Source: Gemmata sp051859125
Lineage (GTDB): Bacteria > Planctomycetota > Planctomycetia > Gemmatales > Gemmataceae
Assembly (NCBI RefSeq): GCF_051859125.1
Contig: NZ_JBHYGG010000013.1
Coordinates: forward strand, 1 to 64,000
Direction: 5' to 3'
Length of the DNA: 64,000 bases
In this document: positions 52,632 to 61,079 of the stretch, one piece after another
How the letters are laid out: each line of letters starts with the position of its first letter
How positions within the stretch are numbered: position 1 is the first letter of the stretch
Notes under the pieces: model-generated
The model's input: the letters and a program-made list of their open reading frames with translations, nothing else
What the model was told of the DNA's origin: nothing
Database searches by the model: none
Translations under genes and position numbers: made by a program

Positions 52632-52702
52632 CGAGCCACGGGGGCAACCTCGTGGCTCGTTTCATTTGTCGCCTTTCGAGCCACGGGGCTTGCCCCCGTG
52701 GT
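52632..52702. repeat. Degenerate family A repeat
   Basis: A small hairpin CGAGCCACG/CGTGGCTCG (52632-52659) is followed by an unpaired arm GAGCCACGGGGCTTGCCCCCG (52679 onward) that resembles the arm at 6630. It looks like a rearranged family A element, 23 bases after the DUF1559 stop. Confidence 0.65.
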
Positions 52703-52727
52703 GCCGGCGCTGCCGACCGAGCGGGCA

Positions 52728-53002
52728 GTGGCCGGGCGAACCCTGAGCGCCAGCGAGGGGGTGCGCCTCACCCCTCGCTGGCGCTTTTGAAGTTGCGCTC
52801 GTGGTCGCCCGGACCAGTCAGCGGTCGAGAAACCCAGCCGCACGGCGAGCCGGGAGCGTCAGCGACCGGAGGTGCGCGCTCACCAAGAACTCCGGTCGCT
52901 GACGCTCCCGGCTCGCCACGATCCCTGGCGCGTTCGATCCCCCACGAGTGCCGGCCACAAATGGCGCACCCCCTCGCGGGCGCTCAGGGTTCGCCCGGCC
53001 AC
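52728..53002. repeat. 275-bp composite inverted repeat enclosing a family B element
   Basis: Outer arms at 52728-52767 and 52963-53002 match at 39 of 40 positions (GTGGCCGGGCGAACCCTGAG type). Within the left part, AGCGCCAGCGAGGGG and CCCCTCGCTGGCGCT form another hairpin (52746-52784). In the centre sits family B copy 2, perfect 28-bp arms at 52844-52871 and 52890-52917. Together with the family A remnant it occupies most of the 509-bp gap before the DUF1501 gene; no coding frame is seen. It looks like one repeat inserted into another. Confidence 0.8.
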
Positions 53003-53118
53003 GGCCCCAATCCACGGCACTTTGCTGTTTCCCGTTGCCCGCGTCGTGGTTCCCGGCTCTAATGTCAGTACCCGCCAGGCATCCCCCCGCCACTCCTCGT
53101 TCCGAGGACCACGCCGCC

Positions 53119-54468
53119 ATGACCGCGCCCCACCGCCACACGATCGGCGTCACCCGCCGCGAACTGCTCCAGGTCGGCTACTCCGGGCTCCTCGGCCTCG
53201 GGCTCGCGAACGCCGCTACGGCCGCGCCGCGGAAGAAGCCGAAGTCGCTCATCATCGTCTTCCTGACGGGCGCGGCGAGCCACCTCGAAACCTGGGACCC
53301 GAAGCCCGACGCGCCGGCCGAGATCCGCGGCGAACTCGGTGCGATCCAGACCAGGACCCCCGGGCTGCTCGCCTGCGAGGCGATGCCGAAGCTCGCGGCC
53401 CGGAGCGACAAGTTCGCCGTCGTGCGGTCGCTGGCGCACCGGGAGAACAATCACCTCGTCGCCACGCACCACGTCCTCACCGGGCACCAGCAGCCGGGCG
53501 CGTTCTTCGACAAGGTCGCGAGCCGCGACGACTTCCCGAACTACGCCGCCGGCCGGAGCTACTTCCACAAGCCGCCCGAGGGCACGCCCGGTGGCGTGAA
53601 CCTGCCGACGTACCTCCAGGAGGGGCCGCTCCTGTGGCCGGGGCAGTACGCGGGGTTCCTCGGGCCGAATCACGACCCGATGCAGGTGACGGCTGACCCG
53701 AACAAGCCCGACTTCCGCATCGACAACCTCCGCCCGGCCGCGGGGATGGACGTCGACCAACTCAGGGACCGCGTCGCGCTCCTCGACGCGGTGAACGCCC
53801 AGCAGCGGTGGCTCGCCGAGAGCGCCGAGACGAAGAAGCTCAGCGACCAGCAGCACCAGGCCGTCTCGGTGCTGACCTCGGGGGCGGTCGCGCGGGCCTT
53901 CGAGATCGACCGCGAGCCCGCGGCGGTCCGCGACAAGTACGGCCGGCACGCTTTCGGACAGTCGATCCTGATGGCCCGGCGGCTCGTCGAGGCCGGGGTG
54001 CCGGTGGTGCAGGCGAACATGGGCCGCGTGCAGAACTGGGACACGCACGGGAACAACTTCAAGCGGATGAAGGACGAACTGCTCCCGCCCACCGACCGCG
54101 GCGTGGCGGCGCTGATCGACGACCTCGGCGACCGCGGGATGCTCGACGACACGCTGGTGATGGTGCTGGGCGAGTTCGGCCGCACGCCGAAGGTGGACAG
54201 CAAGACCGCCGGCCGCGACCACTGGGCTTCGTGCTTCTGCGGGCTGTTCGCCGGGGCCGGAGTGCGGCCGGGGCAGGTGATCGGCCGGAGCGACAAGTCG
54301 GGCGGGTACCCGGTGACGACGCCGTACTCGCCGGACGACATCGGCGCGACGGTGTACTCGGTCCTGGGCGTGGACCCGACGGCCGAGGTCCGCGACCGGT
54401 TGAACCGCCCGGTGCAACTCAACCGCGGCCGCGTCATCACCCCGTTGTTCGACGGCCGCAGCGAGTGA
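53119..54468 (+). CDS. Tat-exported DUF1501 family protein
   Basis: A 449-residue protein with a twin-arginine signal (TRRELLQVGYSGLLGLGLA, then ATAA). The rest is DUF1501, an alkaline-phosphatase-superfamily fold that is expanded in planctomycetes: SLIIVFLTGAASHLETWDPK opens the domain, HHVLTGHQ follows, and NWDTHGNNF, VMVLGEFGRTPK and GRDHW carry conserved acidic and His residues. It is often encoded with DUF1549/DUF1553 cytochrome-like partners, which are absent here. It would use the TatC system (tatC at 24428). Function unknown. Confidence 0.93.
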   Translation: MTAPHRHTIGVTRRELLQVGYSGLLGLGLANAATAAPRKKPKSLIIVFLTGAASHLETWDPKPDAPAEIRGELGAIQTRTPGLLACEAMPKLAARSDKFAVVRSLAHRENNHLVATHHVLTGHQQPGAFFDKVASRDDFPNYAAGRSYFHKPPEGTPGGVNLPTYLQEGPLLWPGQYAGFLGPNHDPMQVTADPNKPDFRIDNLRPAAGMDVDQLRDRVALLDAVNAQQRWLAESAETKKLSDQQHQAVSVLTSGAVARAFEIDREPAAVRDKYGRHAFGQSILMARRLVEAGVPVVQANMGRVQNWDTHGNNFKRMKDELLPPTDRGVAALIDDLGDRGMLDDTLVMVLGEFGRTPKVDSKTAGRDHWASCFCGLFAGAGVRPGQVIGRSDKSGGYPVTTPYSPDDIGATVYSVLGVDPTAEVRDRLNRPVQLNRGRVITPLFDGRSE

Positions 54469-54495
54469 TGCGGCGAGCGCGCCTGTCCCCACACG

Positions 54496-54520
54496 AACCC
54501 GGAGCACCGCTCCGGGTTTT
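54496..54520 (+). terminator. Rho-independent terminator
   Basis: AACCCGGAGC (54496-54505) pairs with GCTCCGGGTT (54509-54518) around ACC, with TTTT reading from the stem end. It lies 27 bases after the DUF1501 stop. Confidence 0.75.
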
Positions 54521-54586
54521 CGCGCGTCGGGCTTTCCCCGACGTCCGCGGGTTCTAATTGATTATTCTGCCCAGTGTTGTCCACCG

Positions 54587-54595
54587 TGCTATGAT
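54587..54595 (+). promoter_or_regulatory. Extended -10 promoter element before the ArsR gene
   Basis: TGCTATGAT fits the extended -10 consensus TGnTATAAT with one mismatch and lies 51 bases before the ATG, in an AT-rich stretch. An autoregulatory ArsR operator would be expected nearby, but I see no clear dyad. Confidence 0.45.
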
Positions 54596-54646
54596 AGAAG
54601 TGTTGGACTTACGCCCACCGCCCCAACCCCCTCCGCACGACTACCC

Positions 54647-54955
54647 ATGAAACGATCCGTCGAAGAACTCCGGTCCGAGGCCGACTGGCTCGCAGCGATC
54701 GGCGAGCCGACCCGCCTGACCATCATCCGCACGCTTGCGATCGGCGAGAAGACGGTCACGGAACTGGCCAAGGCGTGCAAGTCCGAGGTCGTGAACGTTT
54801 CGCACCACCTGGGGGTGATGCGGGCGGCCGGTCTGGTGAAGTGCGACCGCGACGGCCGGTTCATGCGCTACAGCCTCCTCGGGGCCAGCGCAACCGCGAC
54901 CGAACTCGAACTCACGCACCCGCTCGGCGTCCGGACCACGATCCCGCTCGTCTGA
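54647..54955 (+). CDS. ArsR family winged-helix transcriptional regulator
   Basis: A 102-residue protein with a single winged helix-turn-helix: LAAIGEPTRLTIIRTLAIGE, then TVTELAKAC and VVNVSHHLGVMRAAGLV (recognition helix), then DGRFMRYSL (wing). It has two Cys (AKACKSE and VKCDRD) but no ELCVCDL metal site, so metal sensing of the classical type is unlikely. ArsR proteins repress until a ligand binds. No obvious target gene is adjacent: upstream is the DUF1501 gene and downstream is a convergent one. Confidence 0.9.
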   Translation: MKRSVEELRSEADWLAAIGEPTRLTIIRTLAIGEKTVTELAKACKSEVVNVSHHLGVMRAAGLVKCDRDGRFMRYSLLGASATATELELTHPLGVRTTIPLV

Positions 54956-54975
54956 TCGCGAGCCGATCGGACCGT

Positions 54976-55010
54976 GCGACCCCCGACGGGTGTTGGGGGT
55001 CGCTTCGTTT
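54976..55010. terminator. Rho-independent terminator between convergent genes
   Basis: GCGACCCCC (54976-54984) pairs perfectly with GGGGGTCGC (54995-55003) around a 10-base loop, followed on the plus strand by TTCGTTT. It lies 21 bases after the ArsR stop and 14 from the end of the convergent DUF2760 gene. Confidence 0.75.
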
Positions 55011-55023
55011 CCGGGTCGCGTTC

Positions 55024-55650
55024 TTAACCGATCTGCACCTCGGCCGGTTGCAGTACGAACTCGTCGGCCCCCTCGGGCGGCGGGGCCAGTTTCAACTCCA
55101 CCACGCGCCAGCCCGGGTGGTTGATCGCACCGGTGAACGGCGGGCTCCCGGCCACGTTCCCGATGACGCGGATCGCGCTCGGGTCGAACCCCTTCGGCAC
55201 GGTCGTGGTGTCGCCTTCGTCGCCGGGGAGCACCTGCTCGATGACGGCGTGCCGCTTGATCGCCCCCTGGGCCTTCTTGTGGATCTCGCGCACGGCCTGG
55301 CCGATCTGGGCGTCCTGGGCGCCGCTAATGTCTTCCATGAGGAAGTCGAGGAGCCGGGCCTCGGCCTGGAGCAGCGCGAGCATCCGCAGGGGCGCGCCGC
55401 TCGGCTTGGGCGGGGGCGGCGGGGCGGCCGGCTTCGGCGGCGCGACGGGCGCGGTCGGCTTCACGTCGCCGCCGGCCATGATCGCGTCGAGCTTCGCCTT
55501 GAACGCGGCGTCGCGACGGGCGCGGCCGGCGATCGCCATACCCTCGAACGCCCCGGCGAGGTTCCCGGACCGGACGACGATCGCGAACCCGAACAGGAAC
55601 ACCGCGACCGCGGCCCCCAGGGCCGCCCCAATGACGTAGTCGTAACCCAT
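55024..55650 (-). CDS. DUF2760 family membrane-anchored protein
   Basis: A 208-residue protein with one N-terminal transmembrane segment (about 7-27) and a Pro/Ala/Lys-rich linker (about 62-85). The C-terminal domain contains LALLQAEARLLDFLMEDI, AQIGQAVREIHKKAQGAI and the end region PGWRVVELKL, which are characteristic of DUF2760. In many bacteria DUF2760 genes sit beside DnaK/HSP70-like genes; none is adjacent here. Function unknown. Confidence 0.87.
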   Translation of the reverse strand: MGYDYVIGAALGAAVAVFLFGFAIVVRSGNLAGAFEGMAIAGRARRDAAFKAKLDAIMAGGDVKPTAPVAPPKPAAPPPPPKPSGAPLRMLALLQAEARLLDFLMEDISGAQDAQIGQAVREIHKKAQGAIKRHAVIEQVLPGDEGDTTTVPKGFDPSAIRVIGNVAGSPPFTGAINHPGWRVVELKLAPPPEGADEFVLQPAEVQIG

Positions 55651-55865
55651 TTCGACTCCTGCTCTGTGAGGCGCAGGCGCGTCGCCCGCACGGGGGTGTT
55701 ATAGGAACCGTCGCGGGGGCGGCGAAAGAGTACCGATTGTCCTACCCCGCAACAAATTACGACCGATTGCGGCGGGGGCACTGCTGGTAAAGCGGACCCC
55801 CGGGCATAAAATTCCTCGGCGGGGCGGTTCTGCGGTTGCCCCCGGACCGATGAAAGGTGATGGTG

Positions 55866-56720
55866 ATGCGGCGCGAACTGCGGGGACGGGTGGTGCTGGT
55901 GACCGGGGCCTCGCGGGGCATCGGCCGGCGCACCGCCGAACGGCTCGCGAAGCTCGGCGCAAGACTCGCCCTGACGTCGCGCTCGGTCGATGAACTGGCG
56001 AAGATCGTCGGCACGTGCCGGGCGCACGGGGCCGAGGCCGAGGGGTTCCCGGCCGACCTGACGAGCCCCGCGGACCGCGAGACGCTCGTCGCTGACGTGG
56101 TGGGGCGGTTCGGCGGCCTCGACGTGCTGGTGAACTGCGCCGGCGTCGGCAGCTTCGGCGAGTTCGCGACCTCGACGGAGGAGGTCGTGCGGCGGTCGAT
56201 GGAGGTGAACTTCTTCGCCCAGGCCGAGATGATCCGGGCGTGCCACCCGCACCTGCTCACGAGCGCGACGGCACGTGACGGCTGGCGGCCGGCGGTGGTG
56301 AACGTGGCGAGCATCTGCGGCCGGTGGGGCATCCCGTCGATGTCCGAGCACTGCGCGAGCAAGCACGCCTTCGTCGGGCTCACGGAAGCGCTCCGCGGCG
56401 AGTTCGCCCGGTACGGCATCGACGTGCTGCTGGTTCTGCCGGGCGTGGTCCGCAGCGACGACCTGAACCGCCACATGGTGCGGAACGACGGCAAGATCTA
56501 CCTCGACTTCGACGGCGCGCAACCGCCCGAGGAAGTCGCCGATTCCGTCGTCCGCAGCCTTCAGACGAACCGGGCCGAGAAGGCGTGCGGCACCGCGTCG
56601 TGGTGGGTGTGGTTCGGCCGCCGCATGTTCCCCCGCGGCGTCCGGTTCTTCATGCAGCGCAAGGTGTGGAACTACGCGAGACGCGAACAGCACGTTGACC
56701 GAGGCGAGCCGGGAGCGTGA
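55866..56720 (+). CDS. SDR family protein with His in place of the catalytic Tyr
   Basis: A 284-residue protein with the SDR fold: VTGASRGIGRRTAERLA (12-28), VNCAGVG (89-95), Asn112, and Ser149 in NVASI. The active-site motif reads EHCASKHA, so the catalytic Tyr is His162, while Lys166 is kept. Activity as an ordinary dehydrogenase is doubtful. The C-terminal 70 residues carry a hydrophobic, aromatic stretch (SWWVWFGRRMFPRGVRFF) that may bind membranes. The stop codon TGA (56718-56720) lies inside the left arm of a family B repeat. ATG at 55866 is chosen for the AAGGTG 6 bases upstream; GTG/ATG codons at 55857 and 55860 are alternatives. Confidence 0.87.
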   Translation: MRRELRGRVVLVTGASRGIGRRTAERLAKLGARLALTSRSVDELAKIVGTCRAHGAEAEGFPADLTSPADRETLVADVVGRFGGLDVLVNCAGVGSFGEFATSTEEVVRRSMEVNFFAQAEMIRACHPHLLTSATARDGWRPAVVNVASICGRWGIPSMSEHCASKHAFVGLTEALRGEFARYGIDVLLVLPGVVRSDDLNRHMVRNDGKIYLDFDGAQPPEEVADSVVRSLQTNRAEKACGTASWWVWFGRRMFPRGVRFFMQRKVWNYARREQHVDRGEPGA

Positions 56721-56775
56721 GCGACCGGACGAAGCGGGATCCGAAGACTCCGGTCGCTCACGCTCCCGGCTCGCC
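56703..56775. repeat. Inverted repeat, family B, copy 3, overlapping a coding end
   Basis: Left arm 56703-56729 and right arm 56749-56775. The left arm has GTGAG where copies 2 and 4 have GTCAG, and the right arm has the matching CTCAC, so the stem stays paired. The left arm is translated as the last residues of the SDR and contains its TGA stop. Confidence 0.88.
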
Positions 56776-56813
56776 AAGGCATCACGACAACCAACAACCA
56801 ACGGTCGCTTAGG

Positions 56814-58799
56814 ATGTGCGGAATCGCGGGGATGTTCGACCTGAGTGGCCAGCGGGAAGCGCCGGTCGGCGTGGTGCCCGCGATGGCGCAGGCCATTTAC
56901 CACCGCGGTCCCGACGAGGACGGGTTCCTCGAGCGCCCCGGCCTGCACCTCGCCAACCGCCGGCTCTCGATCGTCGGCCTCGCCGACGGCAAGCAGCCCA
57001 TCTCGAACGAAGACCGCACCGTCTGGACCGTCTTCAACGGCGAACTGTACGACTACCCCGAGAAGAAGCCGCAGCTCGAAGCCAAGGGCCACGTCTTCCG
57101 CACGCACACCGACACCGAACTCCTCCCGCACCTGTGGGAAGAGTATCGGGAGAAGATGTTCGAGCAGGTCCGCGGGCAGTTCGCGTACTGCATCTGGGAC
57201 AGCCGCACGAACGAGGTCGTCCTCGCCCGCGACCGGGCCGGCATCTGCCCGCTCTTCTACACGGTCGTGAAGCGCGACGGCACCACCTGGCTCCTGTTCG
57301 CGTCGGAAATGAAGGCGCTGTTCGCGTCCGGCATGGTCGAGCGCAAGGCCGACTTGCAGGGGCTGAACCACGTCTTCTCGTTCTTCGCGATGCCCGGCCC
57401 GACGACCGTGTTCGACGGCATCAAGTGCCTCGTCCCCGGCCGCTACCTGCACTTCAAGCTCGGCTCCGAAACAACCGCCGAGCAGGCGACCACCCAAAAG
57501 ACCTATTGGCAGGTGACGTACCCCGATAACGGGCACGAGGACTACGGGGCCGACGAGAAGAAGGTCGTGGACGGGTTCGAGCAGGTGCTGTTCCAGGCCG
57601 TGCAGCGGCGGCTCCGGGCCGACGTGCCGGTCGTGTCCTACCTGAGCGGCGGCGTCGACTCGAGCCTCATTGTCGCGATGGCCAACAAGGCGCTCGGCCG
57701 GCCGATCCCGACGTTCACCGTGTCCGTGAAGTCGAAGGGGATGGACGAGGCGTCGGAGGCGCTCCAGACGGCGCGGCACCTCGGGTGCGACCCGGTCGTG
57801 GTCGACTGCGGCCACGACACGCTCCGCACCGGGTACCCCGAACTCATCCGGGCGGCCGAGTTCCCGGTGGTCGACACGTCGTGCCTCGGGCTCCTGCACC
57901 TGGCCCGGTCGGTCCACCAGCACGGGTACAAGGTGGTGCTGACCGGCGAGGGGGCCGACGAGTGGCTCGGCGGGTACTCGTGGTTCAAGATCAACAAGCT
58001 CGCGGGCTGGGCCGACAAGATCCCGGGGGTCCCGCTCGGGTACGCGCTGCGGAAGCTGTTCCTCGCGGCGACCGGCACGCCGTCGTTCCCGTACTCGGCG
58101 TACCGCCGCACGCAGCGCGACATGGGCGGCCACAACGGGTGGACCGACCTGTACGGCGTCATGAGCACGAACAAATTGCGGTTCTTCGCCGGGGCCGCCC
58201 GTGATACCATCCTGGGCCGGCCGGCGCTCGACGACGTTGAGCTGTCGCCGGACCTGAACCGCTGGCACCCGTTCCACCGGCAGATGTACTTCGGGGCGCG
58301 GATCATGCTCCCCGGGCACCTGCTCGCGAGCAAGGGCGACCGGATCGGGATGCACAGCTCGGTCGAGGGCCGGTACGCGTTCCTCGACGAGGACGTTGTT
58401 TCGTACATGGCGAACCTGCACCCGCGGTGGAAGCTCCGGGGGGTGATGAGGGACAAGTTCGTCGAGCGGCTGGTCGCGGAGCGGTGGCTCCCGAAAGAGG
58501 TCGCGTGGCGGCGGAAGAAGATGTTCCGCGCCCCGATGGACACGTGGTCGAGCGCGAACCGCGGCACGGCCCCCGGCGGGGGCTGGATCGATCAGGTGTT
58601 GTCGCCCGAGTCGCTGGCGAGGACGGGGTACTTCGACGCCGCCGCGGTCGCGAGGGCCCGCGACCAACTGTCGCGGCCCGGCCGCGGCCTCGGCCGCACG
58701 AGCCTGGAGATGGGCCTCACCGCCGTGACCGCGACGCAACTGTGGCACCACCTGTACCTCGGCGGCGGGCTGTGCGACCTGCCCCAGAGTGGGCAGTGA
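56814..58799 (+). CDS. asnB: Asparagine synthase (glutamine-hydrolysing)
   Basis: A 661-residue protein. Cys2 (MCGIAGMFDL) is the glutaminase nucleophile of the N-terminal class II amidotransferase domain, with NRRLSIVGL and NGELYDYPE around the substrate. The synthetase domain has the ATP pyrophosphatase loop YLSGGVDSSL near residue 277 and GEGADEWLGGYSWF further on. It converts aspartate, glutamine and ATP to asparagine, though paralogues of this length also act in peptide or envelope sugar modification. The start follows a family B repeat by 38 bases, with only a weak ribosome site. Confidence 0.92.
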   Translation: MCGIAGMFDLSGQREAPVGVVPAMAQAIYHRGPDEDGFLERPGLHLANRRLSIVGLADGKQPISNEDRTVWTVFNGELYDYPEKKPQLEAKGHVFRTHTDTELLPHLWEEYREKMFEQVRGQFAYCIWDSRTNEVVLARDRAGICPLFYTVVKRDGTTWLLFASEMKALFASGMVERKADLQGLNHVFSFFAMPGPTTVFDGIKCLVPGRYLHFKLGSETTAEQATTQKTYWQVTYPDNGHEDYGADEKKVVDGFEQVLFQAVQRRLRADVPVVSYLSGGVDSSLIVAMANKALGRPIPTFTVSVKSKGMDEASEALQTARHLGCDPVVVDCGHDTLRTGYPELIRAAEFPVVDTSCLGLLHLARSVHQHGYKVVLTGEGADEWLGGYSWFKINKLAGWADKIPGVPLGYALRKLFLAATGTPSFPYSAYRRTQRDMGGHNGWTDLYGVMSTNKLRFFAGAARDTILGRPALDDVELSPDLNRWHPFHRQMYFGARIMLPGHLLASKGDRIGMHSSVEGRYAFLDEDVVSYMANLHPRWKLRGVMRDKFVERLVAERWLPKEVAWRRKKMFRAPMDTWSSANRGTAPGGGWIDQVLSPESLARTGYFDAAAVARARDQLSRPGRGLGRTSLEMGLTAVTATQLWHHLYLGGGLCDLPQSGQ

Positions 58800-58854
58800 A
58801 GAGTGGGCAGAGGACAGAAAAGTGCAGCCGGACACGCCCGCCGGAGGAGGTTGG

Positions 58855-58964
58855 CGGGCCGCCCCCGGGGGCGGCCCGATCCGGTGGTGTAGCGGGTGGT
58901 GTTTTGGGGGCGCCCACCCGGGGGGGCNNNNNNNNNNGCCGCCCTCCGTGGCGGCCCGCGTGAG
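58855..58964. repeat. Hairpin-rich region broken by the assembly gap
   Basis: 58855-58878 is a perfect 24-bp self-complementary sequence (CGGGCCGCCCCC and its complement). After GGCGCCCACCCGGGGGGGC comes the gap, and 58938-58959 resumes with GCCGCCCTCCGTGGCGGCCCGC, the right arm of repeat family C. The missing left arm probably lies in or near the gap. This fills most of the 288-bp space between asnB and the exporter operon. Confidence 0.7.
58928..58937. other. Assembly gap (10 N)
   Basis: Ten undetermined bases. A round number of N usually marks a gap of unknown size. It lies in a family C-like hairpin repeat, which would explain why the assembly failed there. Confidence 0.95.
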
Positions 58965-59087
58965 GCGAACGATTCCGACCGGGCAGCCGAACGAGCACAC
59001 TGCCTCGGGAGCCTTGGGAACTTCGTCGGAGCCGAGAACGATCCGGGTTGTTAACCGTCCACTGACCACTCCCCACTGTCCACCGCG

Positions 59088-60215
59088 ATGAGTTACGCCC
59101 TCCAAACCCTCTGGCACGAACGCACCCGCTACGCCTCGGGCGTGCTCGCGGTCACGTTCTCGGCGGTCCTCATCGCGCTGCAGTGCGGGCTGCTCCTGGG
59201 GCTGTTCAAGATCACGTCGATCCCGATCGACAACACGACCGCCGACCTGTGGGTCGGCTCGACCGCCGTGTCGAGCGTGGACCTCGGGAAGCCGATCCCG
59301 AACTCGTACATGACGCGGCTCGCCGGGCTCGACGGCGTGCGGATGCCCGAGCAGTACATCTCGAACTTCGCGAACTTCTCCAAGCCGACCGGCGGCACCG
59401 AGCTGTGCTTCCTCCTCGGTAGCCTCCTCGACGACGGCACCGCCGGGGCCGCCACGCTCCTCACCAAGGAGCAGCGCGAGGCGCTCACCATGCCGTACGC
59501 GATCGTCGTGGACGAGTCGGACGTGAAGCGGCTGGCGCTCAACAGCCCGGACGGCGAGCCGAAGATCAACGGCAAGCGGGTCCACCTGGTCGGCACCGTG
59601 AAGGGGCTCAAGAGCCTCGCCGCCCCGTGGGTGTTCTGCTCGCTCCACACGGCCCGGCAGCTCATGGGGCCGATGCTCCCGCCGGACCACGTCACCTACC
59701 TGCTGGCCCGGTGCGACTCCCCGGCCCGGGCGAAGCAGGTCGCGGACGAGCTGCGGGCGCAGTACCCCGGCGACATGATCGCGTACACCGCCGAGGACTT
59801 CTCGTACCAGTCGCGGATGTACTGGCTCACCCGCACCAAGGCCGGGCTGGCGATCGGGTACGCGGCGCTCCTCGGGCTCATCGTCGGGGCCGTCATCACG
59901 GCCCAGACGCTGTACTCCGCGACCGCCGCGAACGCGAAGGAGTTCGCCATCCTGCTCGCGCTGGGCATCCCGCGGTGGCGGATCTCGCTCATGGTCATCA
60001 CGCAGTCGTTCTGGGTCGGGATCATCGGCATCGCCCTCGCGTACCCGGTGTGCCTCGTGCTCCGGGCACTCGCCATGCAGTTCAACACCGACGTCGACAT
60101 GCGGTGGGAGATCCTCGCGGGCACCGCGACCATCACCGTCGGCATGGCGCTGATCGCCGGCACGCTCGCGCTGCGGTCGGTCAAGCAGATCGAGCCGATG
60201 AACCTGTTGCGGTAG
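59088..60215 (+). CDS. DevC/MacB-type ABC exporter permease
   Basis: A 375-residue FtsX-like permease. It has an N-terminal membrane helix (about 16-40), a 220-residue periplasmic domain, then three helices (about 262-290, 305-330, 345-365). SATAANAKEFAILLALGIPRWRI is the coupling segment, and the end is VKQIEPMNLLR. The layout matches DevC of cyanobacterial DevBCA and related MacB-type exporters that pass a substrate to an outer membrane pore. It is the first gene of a four-gene operon with the ATPase, membrane-fusion protein and squalene/phytoene synthase genes. Confidence 0.9.
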   Translation: MSYALQTLWHERTRYASGVLAVTFSAVLIALQCGLLLGLFKITSIPIDNTTADLWVGSTAVSSVDLGKPIPNSYMTRLAGLDGVRMPEQYISNFANFSKPTGGTELCFLLGSLLDDGTAGAATLLTKEQREALTMPYAIVVDESDVKRLALNSPDGEPKINGKRVHLVGTVKGLKSLAAPWVFCSLHTARQLMGPMLPPDHVTYLLARCDSPARAKQVADELRAQYPGDMIAYTAEDFSYQSRMYWLTRTKAGLAIGYAALLGLIVGAVITAQTLYSATAANAKEFAILLALGIPRWRISLMVITQSFWVGIIGIALAYPVCLVLRALAMQFNTDVDMRWEILAGTATITVGMALIAGTLALRSVKQIEPMNLLR

Positions 60216-60225
60216 TTGGATCGGC

Positions 60226-60276
60226 GGCACGGGCCTCTGGCCCGCGCCGCCCCCTCACGGGCCAGAGGCCCGTGCC
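60226..60276. repeat. Perfect 19-bp hairpin inside the exporter operon, family E
   Basis: GGCACGGGCCTCTGGCCCG (60226-60244) and its exact complement (60258-60276) enclose 13 bases, 10 bases after the permease stop and 22 before the ATPase ATG. Within a probable operon it may be an mRNA processing or stabilising hairpin, or a partial terminator. Confidence 0.8.
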
Positions 60277-60298
60277 ACCAAAGGTCGAGTTCCCCGAG

Positions 60299-61030
60299 AT
60301 GCCCGCGACCGCCACGAAGACCGCGCCGTCACTCCGAGGGGTCAACCTCGTCAAGACCTACGGGGACGGCGCGACCCTGCGGACGACGCTGCACGAGGTC
60401 ACGATCGACCTGTTCCCGGGCGAACTGGTGCTCCTCATGGGGCCGAGCGGGTCCGGGAAGTCGACGCTGCTCGCGGTGCTCTCGGGGCTGCTGGAACCGG
60501 ACAGCGGGCAGGTGCTCGCCGAGGACGAGGGGCGGCTCCGGGAGGTGTGGCAGCTCACCCCCAAGGAGCGCGAGGAGTACCGCCGCCGGCACACCGGGTT
60601 CGTGTTCCAGGGGTACAACCTGTTCCCCGCGCTCACGGCCCGGCAGCAGCTCGAGATCGTGTTGAAGTGGGGCGCGAACCTCGGCAGCGGCGACGCCCGG
60701 CACCGGGCCGACGAGATGCTCGACAAGCTCGGCCTGGAGAAGAACAAGCACAAGAAGCCGGCGCAACTGTCCGGCGGCGAGAAGCAGCGGGTGGCGATCG
60801 CCCGCGCCCTGGTGAAGAACCCGAACTTCGTGTTCGCCGACGAGCCGACCAGCGCCCTCGACTGGGAGAACGGACAGAAGGTGATCGAGTTGCTGCGGGA
60901 CGCGGCCCACGAGCGCCGGGCGTCGATCCTGGTCGTGTCGCACGACAGCCGGCTCCTGCCGTTCGTGGACGTGTACTACCACCTGGAAGACGGCTACCTG
61001 GAACGCCGCCCGCTCGACCACAAGAAGTGA
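60299..61030 (+). CDS. DevA/MacB-type ABC exporter ATP-binding protein
   Basis: A 243-residue ATPase with Walker A GPSGSGKST, Q-loop VFQGYNLFPALTARQQLE, signature LSGGEKQRVAIARAL, Walker B FVFADEPTSALD and switch His in VVSHDSRLLPF. GYNLFP and ADEPTSALDWENG are typical of the DevA/LolD/MacB group. All catalytic motifs are intact, unlike the fused protein at 10525. It would energise the permease at 59088 together with the fusion protein at 61080. Confidence 0.93.
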   Translation: MPATATKTAPSLRGVNLVKTYGDGATLRTTLHEVTIDLFPGELVLLMGPSGSGKSTLLAVLSGLLEPDSGQVLAEDEGRLREVWQLTPKEREEYRRRHTGFVFQGYNLFPALTARQQLEIVLKWGANLGSGDARHRADEMLDKLGLEKNKHKKPAQLSGGEKQRVAIARALVKNPNFVFADEPTSALDWENGQKVIELLRDAAHERRASILVVSHDSRLLPFVDVYYHLEDGYLERRPLDHKK

Positions 61031-61079
61031 CGCACCGGGCGGCCCCGCGGCCGCCCCTCGCCCAACGAAGGAGCCCGCC

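Noticed and set aside
54647..54955. Toxin-antitoxin pair around the ArsR gene
   Set aside because: No small partner gene is adjacent on either side, and the protein is a standard ArsR regulator.
55461..60230. Open frame of about 1.6 kb codons on the minus strand, crossing the N gap
   Set aside because: It runs antisense through the SDR, asnB and the permease gene and through undetermined bases. The sense genes have clear motifs; this is a GC-bias shadow.
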